From NCBI RefSeq assembly GCF_008367235.1, contig NZ_VTZS01000001.1, positions 496,001-560,000 on the forward strand: a stretch of DNA of 64,000 bases, given 5' to 3'. Both the position numbers and the translations under genes were made by a program. Origin of the DNA: Pareuzebyella sediminis. GTDB taxonomy: Bacteria > Bacteroidota > Bacteroidia > Flavobacteriales > Flavobacteriaceae. Of the stretch, positions 26,933-37,015 are shown one piece after another; position 1 is the first letter of the stretch; every line of letters begins with the position of its first letter. Below the pieces are notes generated by a model. That model was not told the origin of the DNA, made no database searches, and was given only the letters and a program-made list of their open reading frames with translations.

Positions 26933-28993
26933 ATGAGCGAGATAACACCTCCTGTCGCAAAGAAAATACCCAAACGGTTAGAGCAACATGGTGACCTAAG
27001 AATTGATAATTATTACTGGATGAACGACAGGGAAAACCCTGAGGTAATAGCCCATCTCAAAGCTGAGAATGCCTATTATCAAGAATTAACAAAACATTCC
27101 CAAAATTTTCAAAGGGTTCTTTTCGAAGAGATGAAGGGACGAATTAAAGAAGATGATGCTTCGGTGCCCTATAAGAAGAATGGATACTGGTACATTACGA
27201 AGTATGAAACGGGGAAAGAATACCCTATTTACACCAGAAAACGAGAATCACTTAATGCCGAGGAAGAAATTATCTTTGATGGCAATGAAATGGCCAAAGG
27301 GCATGACTATTTTAATATCGGCGGAATAGCGATCAGCCCCGATAACAGGCTGGCAGCCTTTGGTGTCGATACCGTTTCAAGACGCCAATATACCCTTCGA
27401 ATTAAAAATTTGATTACCGGTGAAATTTATGCAGATAAGATTGAAAACACTACAGGTGGCGCGGTTTGGGCCGATGATAATCGAACGCTTTTTTATACAA
27501 ATAAGGATGAGGTAACCCTGAGGTCGGATAGAATTTTCAAGCATAAACTCCGTACCGATTCAAACGAAGACCAACTGGTTTTTAATGAAACAGACGACAC
27601 CTTTAGCACTTTCGTGTATAAGACCAAATCGAGAAAATATATCATTATAGGTTCCCATAGTACGCTAACCTCGGAGTATCGTATCGTTGAGGCCGACCGG
27701 CCAGATAATGAATTTAAAATTTTTGCTGAACGTCAAAGAGGTGTAGAATATGGTATCTCCCATTATGGGAATCATTTCTATGTGCTTACCAATAAAGACG
27801 GTGCCACAAACTTTAAATTGATGCGGGTAGAATTGGAAAAAACAGGAGCGGAAAATTGGCAAGAGTTCATCCCGCACAGGGCAAATGTGTTGCTTGAAGA
27901 CATTGACATTTTTAAGGAATACTATGTGCTATCAGAACGGGAAAATGGTCTAAATAGAATAAAAATAGAACGTTGGGACGAAAAAGAAAGTTACTATTTA
28001 CCTTTTATAAGTGAAACCTATACCGCCGAAGTTGGACGGAATCCTGATTTTGACACTGAAATTTTAAGGTATACCTATAACTCGATGACCACCCCGAGTT
28101 CAGTAATTGATTTCAACATGCGCACGCGGGAAAAGGAGGTGAAGAAAGAGCAGGAAGTCTTGGGAGGTAAGTTCGATAAGACAAATTATATAGAAGAGCG
28201 ACTATGGGCCACTGCCAGTGATGGGGTTCAAGTGCCATTGTCGGTTGTATATCATAAGTCTACTGCCCTTAATGCGAATACACCGCTCTTGCAATATGCA
28301 TATGGTGCTTATGGGTATACCGTAGACCCCTATTTTTCTACAGTGCGCCTAAGCCTTCTTGATCGCGGTTTTGTCTATGCCATCGCCCATGTTCGAGGCG
28401 GGCAATATCTAGGAAGACCTTGGTATGAATCTGGTAAATTATTTCATAAGAAAAATACCTTCACCGATTTTATAGATTGCTCTAAATTTCTGATTCAAAA
28501 AGGGTATACAGCTCCGAACCATTTATATGCCATGGGTGGTTCGGCCGGAGGGCTTTTGATGGGAGCTGTTATGAATGCAGCACCACAATTATACAGGGGC
28601 GTTGTAGCCGCAGTGCCATTTGTTGATGTGGTAACCACTATGCTTGACGATACCATTCCATTGACTACGGGTGAATATGATGAATGGGGCAATCCGCATC
28701 ACCAGAAAGATTATGAATATATAAAATCCTACTCTCCTTACGATCAGGTTATTGCCCAGGATTACCCCAATGTATTGGTAACTACCGGGCTACATGATTC
28801 TCAGGTACAATATTTTGAGCCTGCGAAGTGGGTAGCAAAACTCAGGGAGTTAAAAACAGATACTAATCCTTTATTGTTCGATATTAATATGGATGCTGGG
28901 CATGGGGGTGCTTCGGGCCGTTTTGAAGCCCTCAAAGAGGTGGCTAAGGAGTATGCCTTTTTACTTGATTTGGAAGGAAAAATAGACATATAG
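26933..28993 (+). CDS. ptrB: Oligopeptidase B (prolyl oligopeptidase family, S9A)
   Basis: Cytoplasmic serine peptidase that cuts short peptides after Arg/Lys. From the ATG at 26933 it is 686 aa, the same as E. coli PtrB; an in-frame ATG at 26918 would add five residues but sits too close to the promoter box. The N-terminal beta-propeller begins with DNYYWMNDREN. The alpha/beta hydrolase domain holds the nucleophile Ser537 (GGSAGG), an Asp in TTGLHDSQV and a His in DAGHGGASGR. The substrate-guarding acidic region (TTGEYDEWGNP) is typical. No signal peptide is seen. Confidence 0.9.
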   Translation: MSEITPPVAKKIPKRLEQHGDLRIDNYYWMNDRENPEVIAHLKAENAYYQELTKHSQNFQRVLFEEMKGRIKEDDASVPYKKNGYWYITKYETGKEYPIYTRKRESLNAEEEIIFDGNEMAKGHDYFNIGGIAISPDNRLAAFGVDTVSRRQYTLRIKNLITGEIYADKIENTTGGAVWADDNRTLFYTNKDEVTLRSDRIFKHKLRTDSNEDQLVFNETDDTFSTFVYKTKSRKYIIIGSHSTLTSEYRIVEADRPDNEFKIFAERQRGVEYGISHYGNHFYVLTNKDGATNFKLMRVELEKTGAENWQEFIPHRANVLLEDIDIFKEYYVLSERENGLNRIKIERWDEKESYYLPFISETYTAEVGRNPDFDTEILRYTYNSMTTPSSVIDFNMRTREKEVKKEQEVLGGKFDKTNYIEERLWATASDGVQVPLSVVYHKSTALNANTPLLQYAYGAYGYTVDPYFSTVRLSLLDRGFVYAIAHVRGGQYLGRPWYESGKLFHKKNTFTDFIDCSKFLIQKGYTAPNHLYAMGGSAGGLLMGAVMNAAPQLYRGVVAAVPFVDVVTTMLDDTIPLTTGEYDEWGNPHHQKDYEYIKSYSPYDQVIAQDYPNVLVTTGLHDSQVQYFEPAKWVAKLRELKTDTNPLLFDINMDAGHGGASGRFEALKEVAKEYAFLLDLEGKIDI

Positions 28994-29004
28994 AAAAAAA
29001 ATAG

Positions 29005-29012
29005 TAATTTTG
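29005..29012 (+). promoter_or_regulatory. Putative -7 promoter box (TAatTTTG)
   Basis: Exact TAnnTTTG match 62 bp before the start codon of the cysteine-synthase-like gene, leaving a leader of about 55 nt. No -33 TTG at the usual distance. Confidence 0.4.
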
Positions 29013-29074
29013 TACTAGGAATAGTGTCGAAATAGAGAATTACTTCGGTACGCTTCCCAAACTAGATAGCCTTT

Positions 29075-30118
29075 ATGGAACGAAAAATTTCAGCTTTTAA
29101 CAGCATCCTAGAACTAATAGGTAATACTCCACTCGTTAAAATAAACAAAATTACCAAGAACTTTAAAGGTAATTTTTTTGCCAAAGTTGAATCATTTAAT
29201 CCAGGTCACTCCTCAAAAGACCGCATCGCGATACATATCATAGAAGAGGCCGAAAGAAAAGGCATTTTAAAGAAAGGCAGTACCATTATCGAAACTACTT
29301 CCGGAAATACCGGCTTTAGTATAGCCATGGTAAGCATAATCAAAGGTTATGATTGTATCTTGGCGGTTAGTTCAAAATCCTCAAGTGATAAAATAGATAT
29401 GTTGAGGGCTATGGGGGCCAAGGTATATGTATGTCCTGCCCATGTGAGTGCCGATGATCCAAGATCGTATTACGAAGTAGCCAAAAGATTGCACCAAGAA
29501 ACGAAAGGTTCTATTTATATAAACCAGTATTTCAATGAGCTCAATATGGATGCCCATTATGCAAGTACGGGGCCTGAAATCTGGAAACAGACCAATGGTC
29601 AGATAACGCATTTGGTAGCATGTAGCGGCACAGGAGGTACTATCTCGGGCACGGCTAGGTTCTTAAAGGAGCAGAATCCGAACATAAAGATTATCGGTGT
29701 AGATGCTTATGGATCGGTTCTAAAAAAATATCATGAAACTGGAGAATTCGATGCCAAGGAAATTTATCCCTATCGTATCGAGGGGCTTGGTAAAAATCTG
29801 ATTCCTGCCGCAACCGATTTTGAGGTAATCGATGAGTTTATCAAAGTAACCGATTCCGATAGCGCACATACGGCACGTGAAATTGCCAAAACCGAAGGGA
29901 TTTTCGCAGGCTATACGAGTGGTGCTGTTATGCAGGCCATTAAACAGCTGAACGAAGAAAATAGGTTTAAAAAGGAGGATAATATTGTGGCGATTTTCCC
30001 AGATCACGGCTCGAGATATATGAGTAAAGTATATAGCGATGAATGGATGGAAAATCAGGGGTTTTTCGACACACAAGTCGTTGAGGAAACCCATAGGATA
30101 CAGATTGTCAAGGAATAA
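29075..30118 (+). CDS. PLP-dependent cysteine/cysteate synthase-like enzyme
   Basis: A 347-aa fold-type II PLP enzyme. The Schiff-base Lys48 lies in NPGHSSKDR, the phosphate loop TSGNTGF follows, and [11 protein letters not shown] binds the cofactor phosphate. This wording is closer to cystathionine beta-synthase/CysM-like enzymes than to CysK (no CysE-binding tail). The next gene is an alpha-oxoamine synthase; in Capnocytophaga and Flavobacterium such a pair makes cysteate (from phosphoserine and sulfite) and condenses it with an acyl chain to give 3-ketocapnine. A CapA-like cysteate synthase role is therefore likely by context. Plain cysteine synthase remains possible. Confidence 0.8.
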   Translation: MERKISAFNSILELIGNTPLVKINKITKNFKGNFFAKVESFNPGHSSKDRIAIHIIEEAERKGILKKGSTIIETTSGNTGFSIAMVSIIKGYDCILAVSSKSSSDKIDMLRAMGAKVYVCPAHVSADDPRSYYEVAKRLHQETKGSIYINQYFNELNMDAHYASTGPEIWKQTNGQITHLVACSGTGGTISGTARFLKEQNPNIKIIGVDAYGSVLKKYHETGEFDAKEIYPYRIEGLGKNLIPAATDFEVIDEFIKVTDSDSAHTAREIAKTEGIFAGYTSGAVMQAIKQLNEENRFKKEDNIVAIFPDHGSRYMSKVYSDEWMENQGFFDTQVVEETHRIQIVKE

Positions 30119-30139
30119 TTTTAAAGCGGTATTTCGTTA

Positions 30140-30175
30140 AAAAGCAGCGGTATGTAGAATCGTTGCTTTTTCTGT
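30140..30175 (+). terminator. Probable terminator between the two sulfonolipid genes
   Basis: Stem AAAAGCAGCG paired with CGTTGCTTTT (one G-U), 11-nt loop, then a T-rich run. It would end the synthase transcript at least in part, so the oxoamine synthase may have its own promoter, for which a near match (TActTTTA) lies just upstream of it. Confidence 0.5.
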
Positions 30176-30244
30176 TTTACTGGATTTTTTTTATGAATGT
30201 TATCTTGAAAACCTTACTTTTACAGCCAAAACTAAGCAAACCGA

Positions 30245-31504
30245 ATGCGAGATTTATTTGATAGAATTTTAGAAAATAAAGGCCCTCTAGGAAAATGGGC
30301 ATCACAAGCTGAAGGATATTTTGTTTTCCCGAAATTGGAAGGCTCCATATCAAATCGAATGAAGTTTCAGGGAAAAGAAGTTATTACTTGGAGTATTAAC
30401 GATTACCTAGGATTGGCCAATTTGCCCGAGGTGAAAAAAATTGACGGTGATGCCGCCGCTGAATATGGAGCAGCCTACCCTATGGGTGCCCGAATGATGA
30501 GTGGCCATACCGATTTCCATGAACAGCTGGAAAAAGAGCTTGCGAGATTTGTAAAAAAACAAGCTTCCTATCTTCTAAATTTTGGATATCAAGGTTTCAT
30601 GTCGGTCATCGACGCTTTGGTGACCAAAGATGATATAATTGTCTACGATGTAGATGCGCATGCATGTATTATCGATGGTGTGCGATTGCATATGGGCAAA
30701 CGATTTACCTTTCAGCATAACGATGTTGCTAGTCTTGAAAAAAACCTTGAGCGCGCCACAAAATTGGCAGATCAAACCGGAGGTGGTATTTTGGTGATTT
30801 CCGAAGGCGTTTTTGGTATGCGCGGAGAGCAAGGTAAACTGAAGGAAATCGTTGCGTTGAAAAGCAAGTATAATTTCCGTCTTTTGGTCGATGACGCCCA
30901 CGGTTTTGGTACTTTGGGTAAAACTGGGGCAGGAACTGGTGAAGAACAGGGAGTGCAAGACGATATCGACGTGTATCTAGCCACTTTTGCCAAATCGATG
31001 GCCAGTATAGGAGCTTTCGTTGCGGCCGACCAAGAAATAATAGATTATTTAAAGTATAATCTTCGTTCACAAATGTTCGCCAAGTCGCTTCCGATGGTTT
31101 ATGTTAAAGGTGCATTGAAAAGACTCGATATGCTCCGAAATATGCCCGAGCTCAAGGCCAAACTTTGGGAAAATGTAAATGCCCTTCAAAATGGACTAAA
31201 AAATAGAGGTTTTGATATTGGTGGAACCAATAGCTGTGTAACTCCTGTGTATCTTAATGGTAGTATACCCGAAGCCATGGCTTTAGTGAAGGATTTACGT
31301 GAAAATTACGGTATATTCTGTTCTATAGTTGTTTATCCCGTGATTCCTAAAGGGTTGATATTGTTACGTATGATTCCTACGGCGACCCATACCATGAAAG
31401 ATATAGAAGAGACCCTTGATGCGTTTTCTGCTATTCGTGACCGATTGGAAAATGGTACCTACAAAAAATTGTCGGCAGCGGTTGCTGCTGCAATGGGAGA
31501 ATAG
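30245..31504 (+). CDS. Alpha-oxoamine synthase, probable cysteate acyltransferase (SPT-like)
   Basis: A 419-aa fold-type I PLP enzyme of the serine palmitoyltransferase/AONS/KBL family. The motifs are HTDFHEQLE, VDDAHGFGTLG with the PLP-pairing Asp and His, and the Schiff-base Lys250 in TFAKSMASIGAF. Family members condense an amino acid with an acyl thioester and release CO2. Flavobacterial members of this group use cysteate to make 3-ketocapnine, the base of sulfonolipids needed for normal gliding in Flavobacterium johnsoniae; others use serine. The cysteine-synthase-like neighbour favours cysteate here. The enzyme is cytoplasmic or membrane-associated. Confidence 0.82.
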   Translation: MRDLFDRILENKGPLGKWASQAEGYFVFPKLEGSISNRMKFQGKEVITWSINDYLGLANLPEVKKIDGDAAAEYGAAYPMGARMMSGHTDFHEQLEKELARFVKKQASYLLNFGYQGFMSVIDALVTKDDIIVYDVDAHACIIDGVRLHMGKRFTFQHNDVASLEKNLERATKLADQTGGGILVISEGVFGMRGEQGKLKEIVALKSKYNFRLLVDDAHGFGTLGKTGAGTGEEQGVQDDIDVYLATFAKSMASIGAFVAADQEIIDYLKYNLRSQMFAKSLPMVYVKGALKRLDMLRNMPELKAKLWENVNALQNGLKNRGFDIGGTNSCVTPVYLNGSIPEAMALVKDLRENYGIFCSIVVYPVIPKGLILLRMIPTATHTMKDIEETLDAFSAIRDRLENGTYKKLSAAVAAAMGE

Positions 31505-31783
31505 TATTTGGTCAATAGCTACCAAACCATTAACCAAGTCAAACCAGTAGTTATAGGTTTCGAATCCGGTTCGTTTAAAAGTAGCAAAGACTTATCTTAA
31601 TTTTCTTTGGAATTTATTAGCCCTTTTTCAATCAAGGTGACTTATTATCATCAGATTTTTTGTTTTTTCTGGTTTCCCCGGAAATGCGGTTCATGAATAT
31701 GTTATCGAATTCTTTTTTTTACCGTTAGACGTTGATTAAAAGACGGCATTTGCCATTCGTCGCTTGACTAAGCGATTCATATC

Positions 31784-32911
31784 TTATTGTAGATCCATTC
31801 TAAAAGTACAGCGCTTTTTGTGTACCGTGGGCTGAACATGCTTCCAAATCTGTCGGGCTGCTAGGTTATCACTGAGCTCAGGGGTACGTATGCCTGTTTT
31901 TACGCCGCGTTTGGTAAAGGTCTCATAGTATTGATTGAAAATGATGGCGGTAACTCCTTTGTTTTGATAATCAGGATGTACTCCAATTAAATAAAAAATG
32001 GCACGATCGACTTTTTTTCGATTTTTTGCCCGCCACAAATGGTACCAGCCAAAAGGAAATAATTTCCCCTTTGCTTTCTGCAAGGCCCTGGCAAAAGACG
32101 GTAAGACTACAGCAAAGGCGATAAGTCTGTCATTTTCATCCACAACGAATTTAATGAACTCTGGGTCGACGAAATTGATGAATCTTTTTTTAATGTAGTC
32201 GCGTTGCGCTGGTGATATCGGAGCATACGATGCTAGTTTGGCATAGGTAAGGTCTAGAAGATCGAACATTGGATCGACGTATTCCAGTAGTTCCACTTTA
32301 GACGAAACATTTACTTCTTTAAGCGAAAACCTTTTCTTGACCAATTTATTGATTCTTAAGAAAAAAGACGGATCGGCATCCGATGTGGGCATGGTATTTT
32401 CGAAATACTCCTTTTCTTTTCTAAAGCCTAGGGCTTCGAAATGGGCCGCATAATAAGGGTGATTGTACCATGTAACCATAGTTCCAAGACTATCGAATCC
32501 TTCCGTTAACACGCCTACTTTGTCCAAGTTCGAGAATCCCATAGGGCCTTCAATATGGTCCATTTTATGGGTTTGGGCCATTTCAATGACCTTTTTCATT
32601 AACGATTTGGAAACTTCCGGGTCGTCAATAAAATCGCACCATCCAAACCGCATCTTTTTAATGTTCTGTCGTTCGAGCTCAAGCGTATTAATAATAGCCA
32701 CGACCCGGCCTACAATTTTACCATTACTATAGGCTAGAAATAACCATGCACGCGCAGTTTTAAAAGCTGGGTTGTTTTCTTTATCAAAAGAAGCCATTTC
32801 GTCCGCCATGATTGGGGGTACCCAATTTGCAGATTTTTTGTAAAGTTCAAAGGGAAACTTCACGAACTCTCTGAGTTGTGATTTAGAACCTACTTCTTTA
32901 ATCGTGACCAT
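31784..32911 (-). CDS. GNAT-fold protein of about 375 aa, possible N-acyltransferase
   Basis: A 375-aa cytoplasmic protein without signal or membrane helix. The N-terminal half holds a GNAT-like region (AWLFLAYSNGKIVGRVVAIIN, about residues 68-88), and a second GNAT-like block is near the C-terminus (FYLIGVHPDYQNKGVTAIIFNQYYETF, about 310-336), with the acetyl-CoA loop as QNKGV. It faces the oxoamine synthase gene tail to tail. Proteins of this kind sit near sphingolipid genes in other bacteria, and GNAT-like enzymes serve as bacterial ceramide synthases, so N-acylation of capnine is a reasonable guess. It is a guess from position and fold. Confidence 0.6.
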   Translation of the reverse strand: MVTIKEVGSKSQLREFVKFPFELYKKSANWVPPIMADEMASFDKENNPAFKTARAWLFLAYSNGKIVGRVVAIINTLELERQNIKKMRFGWCDFIDDPEVSKSLMKKVIEMAQTHKMDHIEGPMGFSNLDKVGVLTEGFDSLGTMVTWYNHPYYAAHFEALGFRKEKEYFENTMPTSDADPSFFLRINKLVKKRFSLKEVNVSSKVELLEYVDPMFDLLDLTYAKLASYAPISPAQRDYIKKRFINFVDPEFIKFVVDENDRLIAFAVVLPSFARALQKAKGKLFPFGWYHLWRAKNRKKVDRAIFYLIGVHPDYQNKGVTAIIFNQYYETFTKRGVKTGIRTPELSDNLAARQIWKHVQPTVHKKRCTFRMDLQ

Positions 32912-33003
32912 ACTATTGTATTTGCAAGGTCAATATTAGGGATAAATAGGATTACATTAAAATTATACATCCCTTTTTAAAGTGGAAAAAGAACAAGGGA
33001 CCA

Positions 33004-34035
33004 TTAAAAATCAATGGTTCCGCTTTGGGAGTTTTTCTTTTGTTTTTTTGAAGTACCTAAATCAATATCTTCTGCCCCTTTACCTCTTCTTTTTCGCTTT
33101 TTCTTTTTTTTCTTCATGGTGTTTTTTCGAATTGCCCCTCCGTTTCCATTGGCGCTTTGGTCATCTATCGCCTTGAGGGTATCTTGATGAAAATCAAAAC
33201 GGTAAGAAGCTCCTGCTGTTATGAAGATTCTGGTAGGCGTATTCTTAAAACTAGCTCCTAAATTGAAGTCAACCTGCAAATCATCCGTCAACAAATGAGC
33301 TACTCCTCCCCGCAGCAGAATGTCTGAATAGCGATCACTATTAATGCCCTGATTTTCGATGAAGGCGCTCCACTTCGGATTTCTAAAAGCATGGGAGAGC
33401 GAGACCAAATAGCTTAATTCGGGGAAATCAGTTGAAATACGGTCATAGGCAATGTTGGTTATCAACACGAAACGTGGGGTCAATTTACTCTGGGTAGCTA
33501 CCATACCTCGATAAGAGACGGTAGGGTCGCCTACGTAAAACGGATTCTCACCTAGATTGAAGGTGGCCCCGCCGTAAATGGAAACCGACGGAATTAGATT
33601 TTTGAGCTGAAAAACATTATTTGCCCTCCAGCTATAAAGGTTTGGTTTATTGCGCTCTTCAGATTTGTAGCGATCGTAAATCAAAAATTTCAATCCCAAT
33701 CTATTTCGTGAAAAATCGGTTAGATTTTCGGAAGACCCAAAATCCGTATACGTAATATTCTGGTTCTGAAACGTACCCTCATAATTTAGTTCCAATGTTT
33801 CGAATAAAAGTCCATAACGTAGCGAAAGATCTGTACCCCATATGGTACTTTGTGTGTTTCGGATCGCATGATCACTTTGTTCGTAAAAAACTCCGGCCTC
33901 TAGCTGTAACACATTTTTTCCAACCGCATAAGCGCTCACAGAGAGACCTGGGCGGTTTGAATTGATGACATCGGTATATTGTGAATGTATTGCCAAGGAT
34001 ATAAAAAATAGAGGCAGTAGCAGTGTATTTCTCAT
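33004..34035 (-). CDS. Outer-membrane beta-barrel protein with polybasic tail
   Basis: A 343-aa exported protein: signal peptide (about residues 1-19, ending AIHSQ), then about 12 amphipathic beta strands of transporter/Phenol_MetA_deg type (SNRPGLSVSAYAVGKNVLQLEAG at the N-terminus), ending with the strand ITAGASYRFDF near residue 275. A low-complexity tail with a run of Lys/Arg (KKKKKKRKRRGK) follows the barrel. It probably forms an outer-membrane pore of unknown specificity. The basic tail would be periplasmic if it follows the last barrel strand. Confidence 0.75.
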   Translation of the reverse strand: MRNTLLLPLFFISLAIHSQYTDVINSNRPGLSVSAYAVGKNVLQLEAGVFYEQSDHAIRNTQSTIWGTDLSLRYGLLFETLELNYEGTFQNQNITYTDFGSSENLTDFSRNRLGLKFLIYDRYKSEERNKPNLYSWRANNVFQLKNLIPSVSIYGGATFNLGENPFYVGDPTVSYRGMVATQSKLTPRFVLITNIAYDRISTDFPELSYLVSLSHAFRNPKWSAFIENQGINSDRYSDILLRGGVAHLLTDDLQVDFNLGASFKNTPTRIFITAGASYRFDFHQDTLKAIDDQSANGNGGAIRKNTMKKKKKKRKRRGKGAEDIDLGTSKKQKKNSQSGTIDF

Positions 34036-34198
34036 GTGTTTGCGTAGTGGTATAAAAGTATCCCCTATAGAAAATTTCAGATATTTTAAGTGTTTAAGCG
34101 TTATGAATAAAGCACCAAACCTTCTTCGATAGATACTGATATTGACCGATTTATCATTATTTTAGCATTTCAACCTTATCAATACAACGTTAGAATCG

Positions 34199-34206
34199 TA
34201 TTTTTG
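34199..34206 (+). promoter_or_regulatory. Putative -7 promoter box of the DUF4834 gene (TAttTTTG)
   Basis: Exact TAnnTTTG match, 23 bp before the ATG at 34229. It probably also drives the YfhO gene 33 bp downstream of the first gene. Confidence 0.4.
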
Positions 34207-34228
34207 ATATAAATATTTCAAAAAAAGT

Positions 34229-34495
34229 ATGGCCTTTTTCAAGACAATCTTAATCATATTACTGGTCTATTATCTGTTGAAAATCTTGGCCCGAATGTTC
34301 GCCCCTAAAATTTTCGGTTATGCCGCTAGAAAAACGCAAGAGCATTTCCGGGAGAAATTTGGGGAGTTCTCGCAACAACATCAAAATAATAGCCAAGAGC
34401 GTATAGACGATGTAATTATCAATAAGAAACCACCCAAAAAAAATTCTACCTCCGAAAAAGTTGGGGATTATATTGACTTCGAGGAAATTGATTGA
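34229..34495 (+). CDS. DUF4834 family small membrane protein
   Basis: An 88-aa protein with one membrane helix at the N-terminus (about residues 5-25, KTILIILLVYYLLKILARMF) and a polar tail rich in Gln/Asn and Lys. This matches DUF4834, a Bacteroidota family of unknown function. It ends 33 bp before the YfhO-like gene and is probably co-transcribed with it. Confidence 0.8.
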   Translation: MAFFKTILIILLVYYLLKILARMFAPKIFGYAARKTQEHFREKFGEFSQQHQNNSQERIDDVIINKKPPKKNSTSEKVGDYIDFEEID

Positions 34496-34528
34496 TTATT
34501 TTAGCCAAATCAACCGATAAACCCTGTT

Positions 34529-36970
34529 ATGCGTAAAGGACTCAAGGCTTTCTTCGTCCATTTTTTTGTGACCGTTTTCTTTGTTCTTGCTTCATTGACC
34601 TATTTTTACCCGGTTCTTCAAGGGAAGGTCATCGAACAATCCGATATTATCCAATATACGGGTATGGCAAAGGAACAAAATGACTTCAGAAAGCGCACAG
34701 GTGACGAACCCTATTGGACCAATAGCGCTTTTGGAGGGATGCCGACCTATCAGTTAGGCGCATACTACCCACACGATTACGTGAAGAAATTAGATAGGAT
34801 TATTCGTTTTTTACCGAGACCTGCCGATTATCTTTTTCTTTACTTTATAGGCTTTTATATCCTACTTAGTTGTTTGAAAGTTGATTTTAGATTGGCTGTA
34901 TTGGGGGCGTTGGCCTTTGGGTTTTCTACCTATTTAATCGTTATTTTGGGGGTTGGACATAATGCGAAGGCCCATGCACTGGGTTACGTTCCGATATTAC
35001 TCGGTGGTATTGTTTTAGTTTTTCGGGGTAAATATTTATGGGGCTTTGTAGTGACCGCACTTGCCATGGCCCTCGAAATCGGGGCCAACCATTATCAGAT
35101 GACGTATTATTTCATGCTTTTAATACTTGTGCTGGGGGTGGCTTACTTGGTCGATGCTATCCTAAAGAGAAAACTTAAACACTTTTTTATTTCCATAGGT
35201 ATACTTGTTGCGGCCGTCGTGTTGGGAATAGCGGCCAATGCTACTAGCCTTTTGGCGACTAAACAATATGCCGACTGGAGTACAAGAGGACCTTCGACTT
35301 TGACTTTAGATCCTGAAGGTAATCCAAAGGAAAATTTAGGGGGGCTTGACAAGGAATATATCACTCGTTGGAGTTACGGGGTAGTTGAGTCGCTTAACCT
35401 TTTTGTACCTCGTTTATTCGGCGGTTCGTCCCAAGAAAATTTGAGTAACAACTCTAAAACCTATGATTTTTTAATAGACCAAGGTATTTCTAGAAACCAG
35501 GCACTCGATTTTTCCAGTAATATGGCTCTTTATTGGGGAGACCAGCCTACTACATCAGGACCTGCATATATTGGTGCCGTCGTTTTTTTTCTCTTCATAT
35601 TGGGTCTGTTTTTGGTCAAGGGAAAGCTAAAATGGTGGCTTTCTGGAGGATTTATAATGTCCTTACTTCTATCTTGGGGAAAGAATTTTTCGATTTTGAC
35701 CGATTTGATGATAGACTATTTTCCGTTATACGATAAGTTTCGGGCCGTATCGTCCATTCAGGTGGTTCTTGAGTTGTGCGCTCCTACTTTGGCCATATTG
35801 GCCTTAGCCGTTCTTTTTGATAAATCGATAGCCAAATCAAAAAAAATCAAGGGACTCAAACTTTCCTTTTACTGGATTATGGGGTTGGGGCTAATCTTGT
35901 TCTTGGCTAAAGGTCTTTTTGATTTTTCAGGATATCATGACGCCATGCTTGACCGGTACTATGGTGATGAAATCGTATCGTTGATCAAATTGGACAGAAA
36001 GGCTCAGTATACTGCCGATTTAATACGTTCATTGCTCTACGTACTCTTGGCAGGCCTAGCACTATGGTTTTTTTTAAAAGAAAAGCTCAGACCAAATCTC
36101 CTTGTGTTTATTTTAGGAGTGCTAATAGTGTTTGATTTAGTAGGTGTCGACCGAAGATATGTTAATAAAGATGATTTCGTTGCAAAGAGGCGAATGGCCG
36201 AACCTTTTCAGGAAACTGCGGCCAATAGGGCTATTTTAAAAGATACATCGGTTTATAGGGTTTTCGATCAGACCCGTGGTTTTGAAGGAGCCCACACGTC
36301 GTACTTTCATCAGGCCATTTCGGGCTACCACGCCGCAAAGCCTTCTGCAATGCAAGATTTGTTCGATTATCATATCGCCAAAGGGCATATGGGTATTTTG
36401 AATATGTTGAACGTAAAATATGTAATTCAACAGGATGAAGAGGGTGCAAGCTATCCGCTGGTCAATTCAGATGCGAACGGCAATGCTTGGTTCGTAAGAA
36501 AGATTATAGAGGTAAAAGACTCGGATGCGGAGATTCAGGCTTTGGAAAATTTAGACACCAAGAACGAAGCGGTGCTTAATTCGGAAAAATTCGACGATTT
36601 TGATCAGAGAGATTTTCAAGTAGATTCAACGGCATCCATAGTCCTTACGGATTATGCGCCCAACCATTTGACTTATTCTTCAACGAACGACCATCTCGGG
36701 GTGGCAGTATTTTCAGAAATGTATTATCCCTACGGTTGGAATGCCTATATTGATGGTCAAAAACACAGCCATTTTAAGGTGAATTATGCGTTAAGAGCAC
36801 TTGAAATTCCAGAAGGAAGCCATATTGTCGAATTCAAGTTCGAACCCGAAGTCGTAAAGACAGGCAGTAGAATAACCTTTGCCAGTTCCATTCTATTGGG
36901 GCTGATCGTGCTAGGAGGTGTGGGTTTTTCGCTATATCGAATGCGAAAAGAAGGTAAAGAAAACGAGTAA
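34529..36970 (+). CDS. YfhO family polytopic membrane protein
   Basis: An 813-aa inner-membrane protein with about 13 hydrophobic helices (first at residues 11-30) and a large extracytoplasmic C-terminal domain (about 560-770), closed by a last helix near the C-terminus. The N-terminal loop QSDIIQYTGMAKEQNDFRKRTGDEPYWTNSAFGGMPTY is characteristic of YfhO proteins. The GT-C-like layout suggests polyprenyl-phosphate-linked sugar transfer; in Gram-positive bacteria YfhO modifies lipoteichoic acid with sugar. It is followed 45 bp later by a GT4 glycosyltransferase and a flippase, which fits an envelope glycan role. Confidence 0.85.
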   Translation: MRKGLKAFFVHFFVTVFFVLASLTYFYPVLQGKVIEQSDIIQYTGMAKEQNDFRKRTGDEPYWTNSAFGGMPTYQLGAYYPHDYVKKLDRIIRFLPRPADYLFLYFIGFYILLSCLKVDFRLAVLGALAFGFSTYLIVILGVGHNAKAHALGYVPILLGGIVLVFRGKYLWGFVVTALAMALEIGANHYQMTYYFMLLILVLGVAYLVDAILKRKLKHFFISIGILVAAVVLGIAANATSLLATKQYADWSTRGPSTLTLDPEGNPKENLGGLDKEYITRWSYGVVESLNLFVPRLFGGSSQENLSNNSKTYDFLIDQGISRNQALDFSSNMALYWGDQPTTSGPAYIGAVVFFLFILGLFLVKGKLKWWLSGGFIMSLLLSWGKNFSILTDLMIDYFPLYDKFRAVSSIQVVLELCAPTLAILALAVLFDKSIAKSKKIKGLKLSFYWIMGLGLILFLAKGLFDFSGYHDAMLDRYYGDEIVSLIKLDRKAQYTADLIRSLLYVLLAGLALWFFLKEKLRPNLLVFILGVLIVFDLVGVDRRYVNKDDFVAKRRMAEPFQETAANRAILKDTSVYRVFDQTRGFEGAHTSYFHQAISGYHAAKPSAMQDLFDYHIAKGHMGILNMLNVKYVIQQDEEGASYPLVNSDANGNAWFVRKIIEVKDSDAEIQALENLDTKNEAVLNSEKFDDFDQRDFQVDSTASIVLTDYAPNHLTYSSTNDHLGVAVFSEMYYPYGWNAYIDGQKHSHFKVNYALRALEIPEGSHIVEFKFEPEVVKTGSRITFASSILLGLIVLGGVGFSLYRMRKEGKENE

Positions 36971-37015
36971 ATATCTTAAAGGGCGACTATATGTCCCAAC
37001 GCTTCATGTGAAACG

